From Anomaloglossus baeobatrachus (lineage: Eukaryota; Chordata; Amphibia; Anura; Aromobatidae): a stretch of DNA of 64,000 bases. The stretch spans positions 701,084,958 to 701,148,957 of the forward strand of contig NC_134353.1 in the NCBI RefSeq assembly GCF_048569485.1, in the 5' to 3' direction. The position numbers and the translations under genes are program-made. Under the pieces are notes generated by a model, which saw nothing but the letters and a program-made list of their open reading frames with translations, ran no database searches and had not been told where the DNA came from. Below, piece after piece: positions 35,662 through 48,150 of this stretch (position 1 is its first letter; each line of letters starts with the position of its first letter).

Positions 35662-37283
35662 CAGTGCCTTGCGAACGTATTCGGCCCCCTTGAATTTTTT
35701 ACCCTTTTCCCACATTTCAGGATTCAAACATAAAGATAAAAATTTTATGGTGGACAATCAACAACAAGTGGGACACAATTGTGAAAGTAAACAAATTTTA
35801 TTGCTTATTTTAAATTTTTGTAAGAATTAATAAACTGAAAATTGGGGCGTGCAATATTAATCGTCCCCTTTAAGCTAATACTTTGTAGCGCCACCTTTTG
35901 CTGCGATTACAGCTGCAAGTCGCTTGGGGTATGTCTCTATCAGTTTTGCACATCGAGAGACTGAAATTCTTGCCCATTCTTCCTTTGCAAACAGCTCGAG
36001 CTGAGTGAAGTTGGATGGAGAGTGTTTGTGAACAGCAGTTTTCAGCTCTTTCCACAGATTCAACTGGATTCAGGTCTGGACTTTGACTTGGCCATTCTAA
36101 CACCTGAATACGTTTATTTGTGAACCATTCCATTGTAGATTTTGCTTTATGTTTTGGATCATTGTCTTGTTGGAAGACAAATATCTGTACCAGTCTCAGG
36201 TCTTTTGCAGACTCCAACAGGTTTTCTTCAAGAATGGTCATGTATTTGGCTTCATCCATCTTCCCATCAAATTTAACCATCTTCCCTGTCCCTGCTGAAG
36301 AAAAGCAGGCCCAAACCATGATGCTGCCACCATCATGTTCGACAGTGGGGATGGTGTGTTCAGGTTGATGAGCTGTGTTGCTTTTATGCCAAACATATCG
36401 TTTGGCATTGTGCCCAAATAGTTCGATTTTGGTTTCATCTAACCAGAGCACTTTCTTCCACATGTTTGGTGTGTCTCCCAGGTGGCTTGTGGCAAACTTT
36501 AAATGACACTTTTTATGGATATCTTTAAGAAATGGCTTTCTCCTTGCCACTCTTCCATAAAGGCCAGATTTGTGCAGTGTATGACTGAGCGTTGTCCTAT
36601 ATACAGACTCTCCCACCTCAGCTGTAGATCTCTGCAGTTCATCCAGAGTGATCATGGGCCTCTTGGCTGCATCTCTGACCAGATTTCTCCTTGTTTGAGA
36701 TGAAAGTTTGGATGGACGGCCGGGTGTTGGTAGATTTGCAGTGGTATGATACTCCTTCCATTTCAATATGATCGCTTGCACAGTGCCTCTTGGGATGTTT
36801 AAAGTTTTGGAAATCTTTTTGCAACCAAACCGAACTTTAAACTTCTCCACAACAGTATCACGGACCTGCCTGTTGTGTGCCTTGGTCTTCATGATGCTAG
36901 CTGTGCTTTAAACAGAACACTGAGACTATAACGGAGCAGGTGCATTTATACGGAGACTTCATTACACACAGGTGGATTATATTTATCATCATCAGTCATT
37001 TAGGACAACATTGGATCATTCAGAGATCCTCAATGAACTTCTGGAGTGAGTTTGCTGCACTGAGAGTATAGGGGACGAATAATATTGCACACCCCACTTT
37101 TCAGTTTTTTTATGTTTTACAAAAATTTAAAATAAGCAATAAATTTCATTCACCTTCACAATTGTGTCCCACTTCTTGTTGATTATTCACCATAACATTA
37201 ACATTTTTATCTTTATGTTTGAAGCCTGAAATGTGGCAAAAGGTTAAAAATTCAAGGGGGCTGAATACTTTTGCAAGGCACTG
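35662..37283 (-). mobile_element. Tc1-like transposon, nearly complete
   Basis: Termini CAGTGCCTTGCGAACGTATT and ..ACTTTTGCAAGGCACTG are flanked by TA at 35660-35661 and 37284-37285. The 1622-bp length is normal for the family. The transposase lies on the minus strand. Inverted repeats extend about 200 bp, as in fish and frog Tc1 families. Confidence 0.95.
35873..36892 (-). pseudogene. Tc1-like transposase with one frameshift near the C-terminus
   Basis: From ATG at 36890-36892 the frame runs MKTKAHNRQVRDTVVEKFKV, a paired-type helix-turn-helix region (KKISKTLNIPRGTVQAIILK), then LWLDETKIELFG (first Asp), QQDNDPKHKAKS (second Asp) and SPDLNPVE (Glu), the DDE catalytic triad. After NPVE the expected NLWKEL is out of frame: two bases appear to be missing near 36060, where GAGAAT of related copies reads GAAT. 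The correct C-terminus (WKELKTAVHKHSPSNFTQLE to AKGGATKY) continues in another frame to 35873. It is otherwise open over about 340 codons, so damage is recent or slight. Confidence 0.9.
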
Positions 37284-38160
37284 TATGTATGTAAGACAGG
37301 AAATTAGAATGGAGTGTCTGATCCATCGAGGCAGGGAAAGAAGACTGCTTGTGTTATACTATAAATGAATTGTCATGTCTCAATAATAAAATATAGCATT
37401 GATAAGTGTGCAGTTGGTTCAACCAACACTTTCTTCTTTGCCATATATATTACTGAAAAATTTTGCTGAATTGAACATTTGTGGAAAAAACATTTGTAAT
37501 GCACTAAAATTAAAAAAGCAAATATTTTATTTGCTCGCTGTTCACCTCAGCTCGTATTTCTGCATTACAGTTTCCATCACCATCACGAGTACTATAAATG
37601 CTATCAGACAATCTCCTGCGTCATGTCTTAGCACTCTGAACTCAAGCCTGTCACCTCAAATACAACAGGACCAGAGTTGCATACACAATGCACTTGACTG
37701 TCTTTGGAGAACCACAGTTAACCATTAAATGTCAGTCAGTGCTTTCAAGTGTAACAGAAAGAGGAATGACAATATGTAATGGATCAGCATGGGATATATT
37801 TCAAAAGGCAGCAAGTAAAAGAAGCCTCTGATTTGGGAGTAAATTGCAACAACAGGGGACATCCGTGATGGAATGTGAAGCAATCACAAGAAAATCCATA
37901 TTGGTTTTGAACCTTCTTTTCCTCATCTATTGGAGTCGGATAACATTTTGCACTTGAATGTGTTTTCAATGGCTCCCCAGCTAATCTTGCATTATTAGGT
38001 ATGCTACAAAGATACAGAGCATAGAGGGAACTAGACTAGGCTGTAACAAAGAACTTGTCAGGCGACAGTCTGCATTAACCCTTCCCCCAACCGTCAAACA
38101 ATCCAAACAACCATAATCCTTTTTTTAAGCCTTCCTGTGAAGATTTATTTTTATAAACCT
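37284..38160. other. TANGO2 intron, unassigned
   Basis: No repeat, RNA gene or exon recognised over nearly 900 bases; it looks like unique intron. Confidence 0.5.
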
Positions 38161-38164
38161 GTGT

Positions 38165-38610
38165 ATATGTGCATGCAGTGTAGGGAGTGGGTGTTAATAT
38201 ACTCACCTACTGCCTTCTCTGGGATCCAGTGCCGCTCTGCTCCTCTTCTCAGTGACATCACCGCTATCAGGCTCACTCTATGCATGATGCCAGAAGTCTC
38301 TTTTACAATGTAAGTCTATGAGTCTCGTTCTGACACTTCATAGACTTACATTGTAAAAGCCACTTCCATGTCATATAGAGCTCAGTGTACGGAGTATGTG
38401 TTAATATACTCACCTACTGCACCTTCACAGGGATCTAGTGCCGCTCTGCCCCTCTTCTCAGCGACGTCACAGCTCTTCAGACTATCTGGCTCACTCTCTG
38501 TCAGACAAAAGTCTCGTTTAGAATGTAAAATCTATGAGTCTCGGTCCGACGCTCCATAGATTTACATTGTAAAAGCCACTTCTATATCATGTAGAGCACA
38601 ATGTGACCCG
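38165..38610. repeat. Diverged tandem duplication of about 210 bp
   Basis: TTAATATACTCACCTACTGC occurs at about 38191 and 38400. Each copy continues through CCGCTCTGC, CTCTTCTCAG, an inverted TTTACAATGTAAG/CTTACATTGTAAA pair and CCACTTC. A partly inverted third copy may lie at 38870-38960 (GACGTCACTAAGAAGAGGAG). Confidence 0.7.
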
Positions 38611-38629
38611 GGGAGACTGAAGAGTCAGG

Positions 38630-38830
38630 AGTATGAAAGAGTATGGACCCGGCACAATATCCTTAAAAATCACTTGCATCCTTTATTGAAAAATGTCATT
38701 AAAAATCAGCCAACAAACGCATTGCACCAAGCGTGATACAGAAAAACTTAACGCGTTTCGGACATAGTATTAAAAACAAGTAAGTCCTTAATCATAAGTT
38801 ACCTGTATAGAGCTAATATCAGAGTATATA
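38630..38830 (-). mobile_element. Penelope-like element end (probable)
   Basis: GACCCGGCACAATATCC, CTTGCATCCTTTATTGA and AACGCGTTTCGGACATAG resemble frog PLE ends. On the minus strand GTCCGAAACGCGTTAAG would be the 3' half of a hammerhead, but the CTGATGA half is not recognisable. Confidence 0.45.
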
Positions 38831-38969
38831 TGTGTATCTGCCAGTGAAAAGGAAATTCTGAGAGACTGATGAGTGGTGACGTCACTAAGAAGAGGAGTAG
38901 AACAGCGTTGTACACTGGAGACAGCAGTGGTGGGTGAGTATATTAATACACACACTGTACTACATTTCC

Positions 38970-39940
38970 AAATACACAGGTTTATGGGCACACTTTTTTA
39001 TTGGCACTTGAATATTGTTGGTTCAGGCTAAGGTTATATGGTATCAGCGACGTGTCATGTGACAATGAGATTGTGGTGTCAAATTGTGACATTGCATCTA
39101 ATAATTTTCTACAGTGTCGCATTGTGTCATGCAGCGTATCTTGACTGTGACACAGTGACAAACGTTTCCATATGTGATGCATTTTCTGTTATCGGTAGCA
39201 AGTCAAATGCGAATCATTTGCTATAGACTTTAATGCAAGTTGTATGTGACTTGTCTACAATTTGGCTATACTGTATATTACAGCAAAATCACAGTTGTAT
39301 AATAGTCACGTGACAGCAATTTGCAGACAATTAACAGATATTTTTGATTGCGTGACTTGTCTGGGAACGGCTGTCGCGTGACACATGTAGCTCAGCTTGA
39401 GAGGGTTTATTTGCTTATAAAAAAGGTTTTCTATTTTCTGCCCAGAAACTGAACCACATAGGTTTATGACTAAAGTCTGGTATTGCAATTCAAAAATGCT
39501 AAAAAAACCTCCGGCACACTGAATGAAAGTCTGACAAGAAAATGATGATCAAAAATGTAAATTTATGTGTGCGTAGGCATAAGAAAAATAAGTCTCTAAG
39601 TTTTTTTTTTTAGCATTTTTGGACTTTATTTTCTTCCAAGCACCTATTAGTACTTATAGTTGAGCCAGGTTTAACCCCTTTTTTGTGGTATTGCAATTTA
39701 GCCTTGCTGACTTGATTGGAACCAAGATAAAATACCAGAAATCCGAAATATGTCTGATTGAAGAAACAAAAAAAAATTCACAAAACCTTTTTACAAATGT
39801 CATACAATCCTTTTAAGACTAAAGCTATACAACAACATATGTATGTATCAGTATGCGCAAATGACCGTTCTGCATCCTCCCACTACATAACAGACAGGGT
39901 AGCAAGACTTTGCCTCTTTATATCACTAGGTAGCGGAAGC
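38970..39940. other. TANGO2 intron, unassigned
   Basis: No supported gene or repeat, apart from a possible fragment near 39500-39620 with AAATAAGTCTCTAAG. Confidence 0.4.
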
Positions 39941-39943
39941 CTA

Positions 39944-40765
39944 AGGCTATGTTCACACAGAATTTTTTGAGACATTAAAAAACCACAAGTTTTCCAAGTG
40001 GAAGCTGCTTCAGGAAACCCTCCCTTTATGGGTGAGTTTTTCTTTTCCTAAAGCATTTCCTGAAAACAAAATTTCATCAGGCATTATTTTGAGGAGTTTA
40101 CATTTCTGAGGAGTATTTGTAATGTATCTACTCAAAAAAAGCCTCCAAAAATAACCTGACTGTGATGATACATGAAGAATTGTGTAAGGTTAAGTTCCCA
40201 CAATGAGTTTTTGATGAGTTTGTAATACAAAAATAGCAGCATTTTACAATTCCAGCAAAGAGGATGGGATTTATAGAAATCTCATGACCACTGGGCTTTT
40301 TTTCCTACTGCATAAATTGACCTACGGCATATTTTTGAAATCCAAATCAGTTTCTCTTGTGAGTATGCTGAGCTTGAAGTGTGGCTTTTCCCTATAGAAT
40401 TGCATTGCATAGATGTGAAAAATCATCAGGTAAAAAAAGCATTTGTGTTTTTTGTGCATTTCTGCTGTTGAAACACTATAAAGGCTTGTAATCCACAAAT
40501 GCTGTATAAAGTTTTGTGAAAGCCAAATACCATAAACTATCAGAAACAAAGCATTTTTATTTAACACATGGCATACCAAAAAGACACAAAAACTGCACAT
40601 CAAAACATGATAAAAACACATGCATAAAAACCACCCAAACCACAATGAAAAAAATGCAGGTACACTAATTTACCTAATAGGTGCAGAAATGCTGCAAAAA
40701 TGTGTAAAATCAAAAGCTTACAAAATACTCATTGTGGCAATTAAGCCAAAGGTTTTTTCCTGAAT
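39944..40765. mobile_element. Foldback miniature element(s)
   Basis: AAGGCTATGTTCACACAGAA at 39942 marks a frog miniature family. Within it, GTTAAGTTCCCACAATGAGT (40188) and ACTCATTGTGGCAATTAAG (40727-40745) form an inverted pair about 555 bp apart. Confidence 0.5.
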
Positions 40766-41154
40766 TGTTTTTTTAAGCCCCCTTTTTTAACAACCCTTTG
40801 ATGTGCCTCCCAAAAATCCTATGCATTAAAAAAGCCTAAATATTTGGAGTTAAGTCCAATACTTTACCGTAAAAGTAACAGTTAAGTCATTGGGTGCCTT
40901 TTGCATTCCTTAAATACTGGCTTTTTGGAAAACTGTGCTCCAATACAGTGATGACTTAGATGCATATGCTGCAAAACTATCAGTGTAAATAAAGAGTGTC
41001 CAGAAACCTGAACTAATTCAGGTGTGCCTAAACCTATTTCCCAACTTCAAGGGTTTATCCCATCTTCACAAATGATCTCATACCTACAAGAAAAGTCATA
41101 CTTTCCTGTGAATAGGACATCTGAGATCTTCACTAAATCAGAGAATGAGGCTTA

Positions 41155-41725
41155 AGGCCACTTTACACGCTGCGACATCGCTCAAGCGATATCGTTGGGG
41201 TCACGGAATTTGTGACGCACATCCGGCCGCTTTAGCGATGTCGTTGCGTGTGACACCTATGAGCGATTTTGAATCGTCACAAAAACGTTCAAAATCGCTC
41301 ATCGGTGACATACCCCCCTATTCTCGATTATCGCTGCTGCTGCGTGTACGATGTAGTTCGTCGCTCCTGCGGCAGCACACATCGCTATGTGTGACACCGC
41401 AGGAACGAGGAACCTTACCTTACCTGTGGCCGCCTGCAATGAGGAAGGAAGGAGGTGGGCGGGATGTTACGCCCCACTCATCTCCGCCCCTCCGCTTCTA
41501 TTGGGCGTCTGCTTAGTGACGTCGCTATGACGCCGAACGAACCGCCCCCTTTGAAAGGAGGCGGTTCGCCGGTCACAGCAACGTCGGTAGGTAGGTAAGT
41601 AGTGTGATGGGACTGAGCGATGTTGTGCGCCACAGGCAGCGATTTGCCCGTGTCGCACAATTGATGGGGGCGGGTACGTACAGTAGCGATCTCGGTACCA
41701 ATATTGCAGCGTGTAAAGCAGCCTT
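41155..41725. mobile_element. Miniature DNA element (TTTACACGC family)
   Basis: The ends AGGCCACTTTACACGCTGCG and ..GCAGCGTGTAAAGCAGCCT enclose a GC-rich core with paired CCTGCGGC and GACGTC segments. It is close in sequence to the copy at 59402-59973. Confidence 0.82.
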
Positions 41726-42180
41726 TTGAAATGCCCCATTAGACATGATCGATGTCACAGCTCCATTCATTGTCTATTAGACTGCCAAAAATAGCAGAGT
41801 GCTGTATATGGCTAATCCTGCCCATACCATATGCTTTTAAATAGGTGACAAGTTTTCAAGATGGAAACAACCACTTAAATAGACATAATAGTAAGTATCA
41901 GCCCAAGGATTGTATTAAGACTGTTGGGCCATGTGCACACACTGTGTTTTTGATGCGTTTTTGTCACAAATCTGCATGTCTGTCCAAATGCCAGCAAAGT
42001 CAATGAGAATTCTTAAATGTTGTACACAGGTTGCTTATTTTTTCCTTGCCGATTTGGTGCAGAAAATAATTTGCAGCATGTAAATTTTTTTTGCCTCCAT
42101 TCTTCAGCCCTTGTACGCATTGACTTCATTATGCAAAATGCATGGCAAAAAGGCACAGCGTATCATCTTACAATTAGCAC
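41726..42180. other. TANGO2 intron, unassigned
   Basis: Contains GGGCCATGTGCACACACTGT at 41929, which resembles a miniature-element end. Otherwise nothing recognised. The left end of the hAT copy at 42190-44926 is expected here but is not seen. Confidence 0.4.
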
Positions 42181-42189
42181 CATATAGTA

Positions 42190-44440
42190 ATTTTGACCAA
42201 CATCTTGTAGTAATGTTCCCATCCTGGTCCTCATCTTTTAGTAATGTCCCCCATCCTGTTCCCTTTCTTATAGAAATATGCCCATTCCTTGACCCATTCT
42301 GTAGTAATGTGCTCATCCTTGTCCACTTGTAGTAATGATTCCATCTTTGTTCCCATATTATAGTAGTGTGGCCATCCTTGTCCGCATCCTGTGTTAATGT
42401 GCCCATCCTGGTCCCCATCCTATAGTAATGTGTCCATCCTTGCTCCTTTTAGTAATGTGCCCATCTTTGTCTCCTTGTAGTAATGTACGCATCCTTGACC
42501 CCATCCTATAATAATGTGCCCATCCTGGTCCTCATCCTGTAGTATTGTGCCCATCCTGTAATAATGTGCCCATGCTGGTTCCCATCCTGTAGTAATGTGC
42601 CCATCCTTGACCCCATCCTCTAGTAATGTGCTGCATCCTGGTCCCCATCCTGTAATACTGTGCCCATTCTGGTGCCCATCCTGTAGTAATGTGCACATCC
42701 TTGTCCCCATCTTTTAGCAATGTGCCGATCCTGGTCCCCATTCTGTAGTAATGTGCCACATCCTGTAGTATCATGTCCATTCTGGTCCCCGTCCTGTAGT
42801 ATTGTGCCCACCCTGGTCCCCATCCTGAAGTAATGTGCCCATCCTTGTCCCCTTGTAGTAATGTGCCCATCCTTGACCCCGTCCTGTAGTAATGTGCCCA
42901 TCCTGGTCCTCATCCTGTACTATTGTGCCCATTCTGGTCTCCATCCTGTTGTATTGTACCTATCCTAGTTCCCATCCTGTAGTAATGTGCACCATTCTTG
43001 TCCCCATTATGTAGTAATGTGGCCATCTTGGTCTCCATCTTGTAGTAATGTGCCGATCCTGGTCCCCATTCTGTAGTAATGTGCCCCATCCTGTAGTATC
43101 ATGTCCATTCTGGTCCCCGTCCTGTAGTATTGTGCTCACCCTGGTCCCCATCCTGAAGTAATGTGCCCATCCTTGTCCCCTTGTAGTAATGTGCCCATCC
43201 TTGACCCCGTCCTGTAGTAATGTGCCCATCCTGGTCCTCATCCTGTACTATTGTGCCCATTCTGGTCTCCATCCTGTTGTATTGTACCTATCCTAGTTCC
43301 CATCCTGTAGTAATGTGCACATCCTTGTCCCCTTGTAGTAATGTGCACCATTCTTGTCCCCATTATGTAGTAATGTGGCCATCTTGGTCTCCATCTTGTA
43401 GTAATGTGCCGATCCTGGTCCCCATTCTGTAGTAATGTGCCCCATCCTGGTCCCCATCCTGTAGTATTGTGTCCATTCTGGTCCCCATCCTGTAGTATTG
43501 TGCCCATCCTGGTACCCATCCTGAAGTAATGTTCACATCCTTATCTCCTTGTAGTAATGCACTCATCCTTGACCCCATCCTATAGTAATGTGTCTGTCCT
43601 GGTCCTCATCCTGTAGTATTGTGCCCATTCTGGTTCCCATCCTGTAGTATTTTGCCCATTCTGGTCCCCATCCTGTAGTAATGTGCCCATCCTGGTTCCC
43701 ATCCTGTAGTAATGTACATGTCTTTCTCTGCTTGTAGTAATGTGCCCATCCTTGACCCCATAATGCAGTAATGTGCCCAACCTGGTCCTCATCTTCTAGT
43801 AATGTGCTCTATCCTGGTCCCCATCCTGTAGTATGGTGCCCATCCTGATCCCCATCTTCTAGTAATGTGCTCATCCTTGTCCTCTTGTAGTAATGTGCCC
43901 CATCCTGTAGTAATGTGTCCACCTTTGTCTCCATCCTACAGTAGTGTGGCAATCCTTGTCCGCATCCTGTGGTAATGTGCCTATCCTGGTCCCCTTCCTG
44001 TGGTAATGTGCCTATCCTGGTCCCCATCCTGTGATAATATGCCCATCCTTGTCCCCTTGAAATACTGTGCCCATCCTTGTCCCTTTGTAGTAATGTGCCC
44101 ATCCTGGTCCCCTTGTAGTAATGCGCCTATCCTGATGCCAATCCTGTAGTAATGTGTCCCATCCTTGCGCCCATCCTGTAGTATTGTGTCCAACCTGGTC
44201 CTCTAGTAGTAATGTGCCCATCCTGATCCCCATCCTGTAATATTGTTCCCAACTTGCTCTCTTGTAGTAATTTGCCCCATCCTTGTTCTCATCCTGTAGC
44301 AATGCCCTCATCCTATAGTAATGTCTCCATCTCTTGCCCCAAGTAGTAATGTGCCCATCCTTGTCCCCTTTTACTAACGTGCCCATGCTGGTGCTCTTCT
44401 TGTAGTAATGTCCCTTTTTCTGGTCCTCTTCTTGTAGTAA
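42190..44440. repeat. Expanded GTAGTAATGTGCCCATCC minisatellite (about 2.2 kb)
   Basis: Roughly 31-bp units, GTAGTAATGTGCCCATCCT followed by GGTCCCCATCCT, with many variants and a larger duplicated segment (about 42690-42960 resembles 43040-43310). Open frames reading MGTRMGTLLQDGD on the minus strand come from the repeat and are not genes. Confidence 0.95.
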
Positions 44441-44926
44441 TGCCTCATCCTATAGAAGTGTCACCTATTGTGCCATTCTTCACATACATACACACACACA
44501 ATTATTCTCGCCTGTCCTCTGTTCCCTCAGTGTCCTCTCTCCTGCTTCTTGTGGCCTGCAGGCCCTTGGCCCCCTTGATGATAGCGGCGGGTGCAGGGGC
44601 TGCCGCAGTCAATGCTTTATTTCAGATGACTGATTTGCAGAGACAAGCTCTGTACACAGCTATTCCTATGTCAGCTGACGGCCAATTGGAGGCCAGCAAG
44701 TGACGTCATATGCAACTGCTGCTGGCCTGCCTGGCCAGCGGTAGCCATTGGACTAGCTGTGCACAGAGCTTATCTCTGCACAGCGCATGCAAATCAGTCA
44801 TCTGAAATAAAACGCTGACTGTGGCTGCCCCCTGCACCGGCCACGATCATCAAGGGGGCCACAGGCCTGTGGGTCGCAAGAAGCAGTTTCAGGGGCCACA
44901 TGTGGCCCACGTGTTTGAAATCCCTG
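42190..44926. mobile_element. hAT-type non-autonomous element with minisatellite, copy 2
   Basis: The right end is ..GGCCCACGTGTTTGAAATCCCTG at 44926. Read from that end it parallels copy 1 (30640-32005): CAGGGATTTCAAACACGTGG, a GGCCCCCTTGATGATCGTGG segment, an internal palindrome (44617-44640 with 44790-44811: TTTCAGATGACTGATTTGCA / GCAAATCAGTCATCTGAAAT) and the same minisatellite. The left terminus is missing. Confidence 0.78.
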
Positions 44927-45655
44927 CCTTAGACTATACATATAAGTGTAGAATTTATTTGTGAATTGTATTTGATCTGCATAAAATTCTGACTTTTAGA
45001 TTATTAAATCTACGATTGTAACATAAGTGCACATGAAAGAAGATGTCATAAGCTGTGTGTGACTCTACGTATGTTGAGAACCATTTTTTAGAAATTATTG
45101 CATTCATTTTAAAATATTTTTATAAGCTAAAAATACAGAAGAAACAATAATCCCAATATTCACTATTATGGATGTAAATCTGAATTAGAAAAAGTTCATC
45201 TTTGATAAACGAGTTTTACCAACACTAAGACCTTAACATTTGCAGTTACCGAAATTTACTAATGACATCTCTGTAGCAGCAAATGGTATAAGCCATTATT
45301 TAAGAGTTTAATGAAGATAACTGGGAGATCATTACAGTCTAATGAGGGCACCAATTAAAGAATGCCACAAAGTTAAATAGGTCAGCCGATAACTGCATAG
45401 TTATGTCAACATAAATGGCTATTTCAGAAAGTCTATTTTTTTCCTAAACTACAGAATACAATACGCAGCGTAGCTTTTATTACACTAAATTTACTATTTA
45501 TCAACTAGAATCATAGGAATAAATCTGCTGGGAGTACAAAACTCTCATTTGCAATACTTGCTATGTAACTAAGGCATTACTGGGACCTATAATGTGTAAT
45601 CACTACTTACTGTATTGTATTAAGAAACATTAGTTGTTATGTGGCTACAAGGTAT
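44927..45655. other. TANGO2 intron, unassigned
   Basis: AT-rich intron without recognised features. Confidence 0.45.
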
Positions 45656-45659
45656 ATTT

Positions 45660-46073
45660 TTAAAGTACCACTCCAGCATTATGTTTTTCAGCCTTGGAAA
45701 GGTGCTCTAAATGATAGCACCCTGTATTACATACACCCTCCAGCGGCTTCATAGTTTTTCGACGCAGCCCCATCTTATGACTGTACCTTCTGACTGCCCG
45801 GAAGTCAGAAGTTAGCTCACAAACTCCCAATACAAGTCTATGAGAGCTACAACAATGCTGTCATAGAGTTGTATGGAGTTGTGACCTCTGGCGTTCCACG
45901 AAACACTAGAGCTACTGGCAGGTCACAATTTGCTGAAGACTGATGGGAGCGATGCTGTAAAAAGATGAAGACGGCAGCAGGTGCATATATGACATGGGGC
46001 AGGGGACTTACATTTAAAGCACCACTCCAGCGCTGAAATAAAAAAAAATCTACAGTGGTGCTTTAAACAAATT
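45660..46073. mobile_element. Miniature element with AAAGTACCACTCCAGC ends
   Basis: TTTAAAGTACCACTCCAGCA at 45659 and CAGTGGTGCTTTAAA near 46054-46068 are inverted partners, with a second TTTAAAGCACCACTCCAGCG at 46014. The interior is GC-moderate and non-coding. Confidence 0.6.
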
Positions 46074-46928
46074 GTTCCCTAACTAAAAAACCCCTTTTTA
46101 AATAAAGTAGTTCTTTTAAAATAAAAATAACATATACTACGTACCAGCATAATTCCAGTGATGACGGTGCCGGATATGCTGGGGATGGTGTGGAATTGTA
46201 AAGCCACATGAGGCCAGCACCTAAAGCGGCCGTTATAGGGTTTCTGCATTTTTACTTTCTTTGGATGAATGTCAGACAAGCGCAGGTGAAAGCACAGATT
46301 AATAGTGACTGCTGACTGGTTGCAGGGCTCATGTTGCATAACTGTACCATGCAAACACAGGCACACCTGGTACCGACATCGCACGAATAGCACCAGTGCG
46401 GGAAGTATTTGTTATTTTAATTTTGCTACTACTTGATTTAAAATGGGTTGTCCATGTTGTGGACAATTCCTTTAAATTAAAAGGGGTATTCCTACCCCAA
46501 ATATTCATGGCATACTCAGAGAATATGCTTGGGCAACTGTTTTTAGTACTCCCATAAAAGTGTATTGACGGAACCATGCAAGCCGGCCACCTCTTCATTC
46601 ACAGCTGGCTGAGATGTAACTGTTCTTGAGATGCATGCAGGGTGGGACCCTTATATACTGTGGATAAATGTCCTAAATTGGAATAACCATTAAAGGGTCT
46701 GCGCACTCAACAATCAATTGTACAGGCCTAATTGACAGTACTAAGCAAACCTTAGGTTCCTTGAATCAACAAACCATGGGAATGAATGTGTATTGTTGTG
46801 TCTCATGGAAAAAATATACAGTAGGAGGGGCAATACAAAAATCGATATGCTGGAAGCATACTTTGACTTAAGAGAAATACTGGCTAGAAATTTGTCAGTG
46901 CATCTACAAAAGGCAGGTCTTGTGGGGG
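46074..46928. other. TANGO2 intron with small repeat pieces
   Basis: 46440-46500 (TTGTGGACAATTCCTTTAAA, AAAAGGGGTATTCC) looks like miniature-element ends. No gene is visible. Confidence 0.4.
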
Positions 46929-47150
46929 TGATCCCGATAAGGCTGCAGTCACACTTGTGAGTGGCTCGTGCGAGTCTCGCATTGCATCACCCGGCACGGC
47001 TGCACACTCTACAGACACGAGCATCTCAGCTGCATAGAAATACATGCAGCCAAGCCACTCCTGTCAGGAGACTGTGCGGCTGTGCAGGGTGATGCAATGC
47101 GAGACTCGCACGAGCCACTCACAAGTGTGACTGCAGCCTTATCGGGATCA
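46929..47150. mobile_element. 222-bp near-perfect palindromic element
   Basis: The arms of about 64 bp, TGATCCCGATAAGGCTGCAG.. and ..CTGCAGCCTTATCGGGATCA, match almost exactly and continue through GAGTGGCTCGTGCGAGTCTC. The middle also pairs in part (CAGCTGCATAGAAATA / TACATGCAGC). A related, decayed copy may lie at 60120-60280. Confidence 0.88.
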
Positions 47151-47544
47151 CTCACAAGTGTGACTCCCACCTAAGAGACATACCTGCACCTAAACTATTC
47201 CAACACAGAGATCACTGGCAAATATCCAACTATGTTGCAAATAAATAGAATGTATAAATATATGCCGGCTCTCAAAGTGTAGTTAATTACCAGTTTATTA
47301 CAATGTTGTTATATCAATAACAATTAATTATAAATTACCCTCAGGCATAAATGTGCAAACAAACCTACCAATATACTAATCCATGCAATTATCAAATATT
47401 GAGCTAACATCATCTGTTACATACATGGAGTGAGCAATGATATTTGCTGGGAAACACAGGTTTAATCGAGTTGCAAGGGCCCCGAAAAAAGAGGCAAGAA
47501 CTTTTCATTTCTTAGATATAGTTTTTGTAATGTGAGGTGTTGCT
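47151..47544. other. TANGO2 intron, unassigned
   Basis: AT-rich; no recognised feature. Confidence 0.4.
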
Positions 47545-48150
47545 TTTTTTTTTTTAATAAAAAACCTTTTATTGAAACATATCAAAATTGACACCATAAC
47601 AATAAAAGCAGTATCATTGTACATCGCATACATATGAATTGCAAACATACATAACCATGTTTTACAGAAATATTTGAACCATATTAATTTTCAGCCCCCA
47701 ACCCACCCATCCCCACCCTCATTTTCTGGTGTGCAACATACAGAACAAATGAAATAAACAGTAAATGTATGTAGAATATTGCATATTAAGTATCGTAGCA
47801 AATGAAATAGTTTAGGTTTATCAATGTATTAAGTTGAAAATCTCATCATTTGCCACAGTCTCGGATACAACTTGCAGGGCATCTAGTCCAGTCACTCCAT
47901 TGTTTTACCAATTTAGCCGTTACTCCTCTTCTGATTTCTGCCTTTTTTTTCCATTAGGATTGTATTATTAATACAGCGAACTACTTTATCTATTGAGAGA
48001 GAACCATTTACCAACCAGTGTTTGGCAACAGATTTCCTTGTTTGATAGAATATTTTTCCTGTGGCCAATTACATTGGAGAGGAACCTCCAACTTCTCCCA
48101 CAAGGCCCAGAACACAAGATTTAGGGCTGAGTGAACCTTGAAAGGTATAG
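47545..48150 (-). mobile_element. L1-type LINE 3' end
   Basis: On the minus strand the end is AATAAAAGGTTTTTTATTAA plus an A run (47548-47561), preceded by coding remnants such as TRKSVAKHWLVNGSLSIDK and VVRCINNTIL, which resemble the C-terminal part of an L1 ORF2 protein. It is 5'-truncated and shifted in frame several times. Confidence 0.6.

Noticed and set aside
38870-38880. CTGATGAG as another hammerhead core
   Set aside because: No GAAA box or matching stems follow within a plausible distance.
42104-44386. Many frames with MGTRMGTLLQDGD-type repeats
   Set aside because: They are translations of the minisatellite and shift frame with each unit-length variant.
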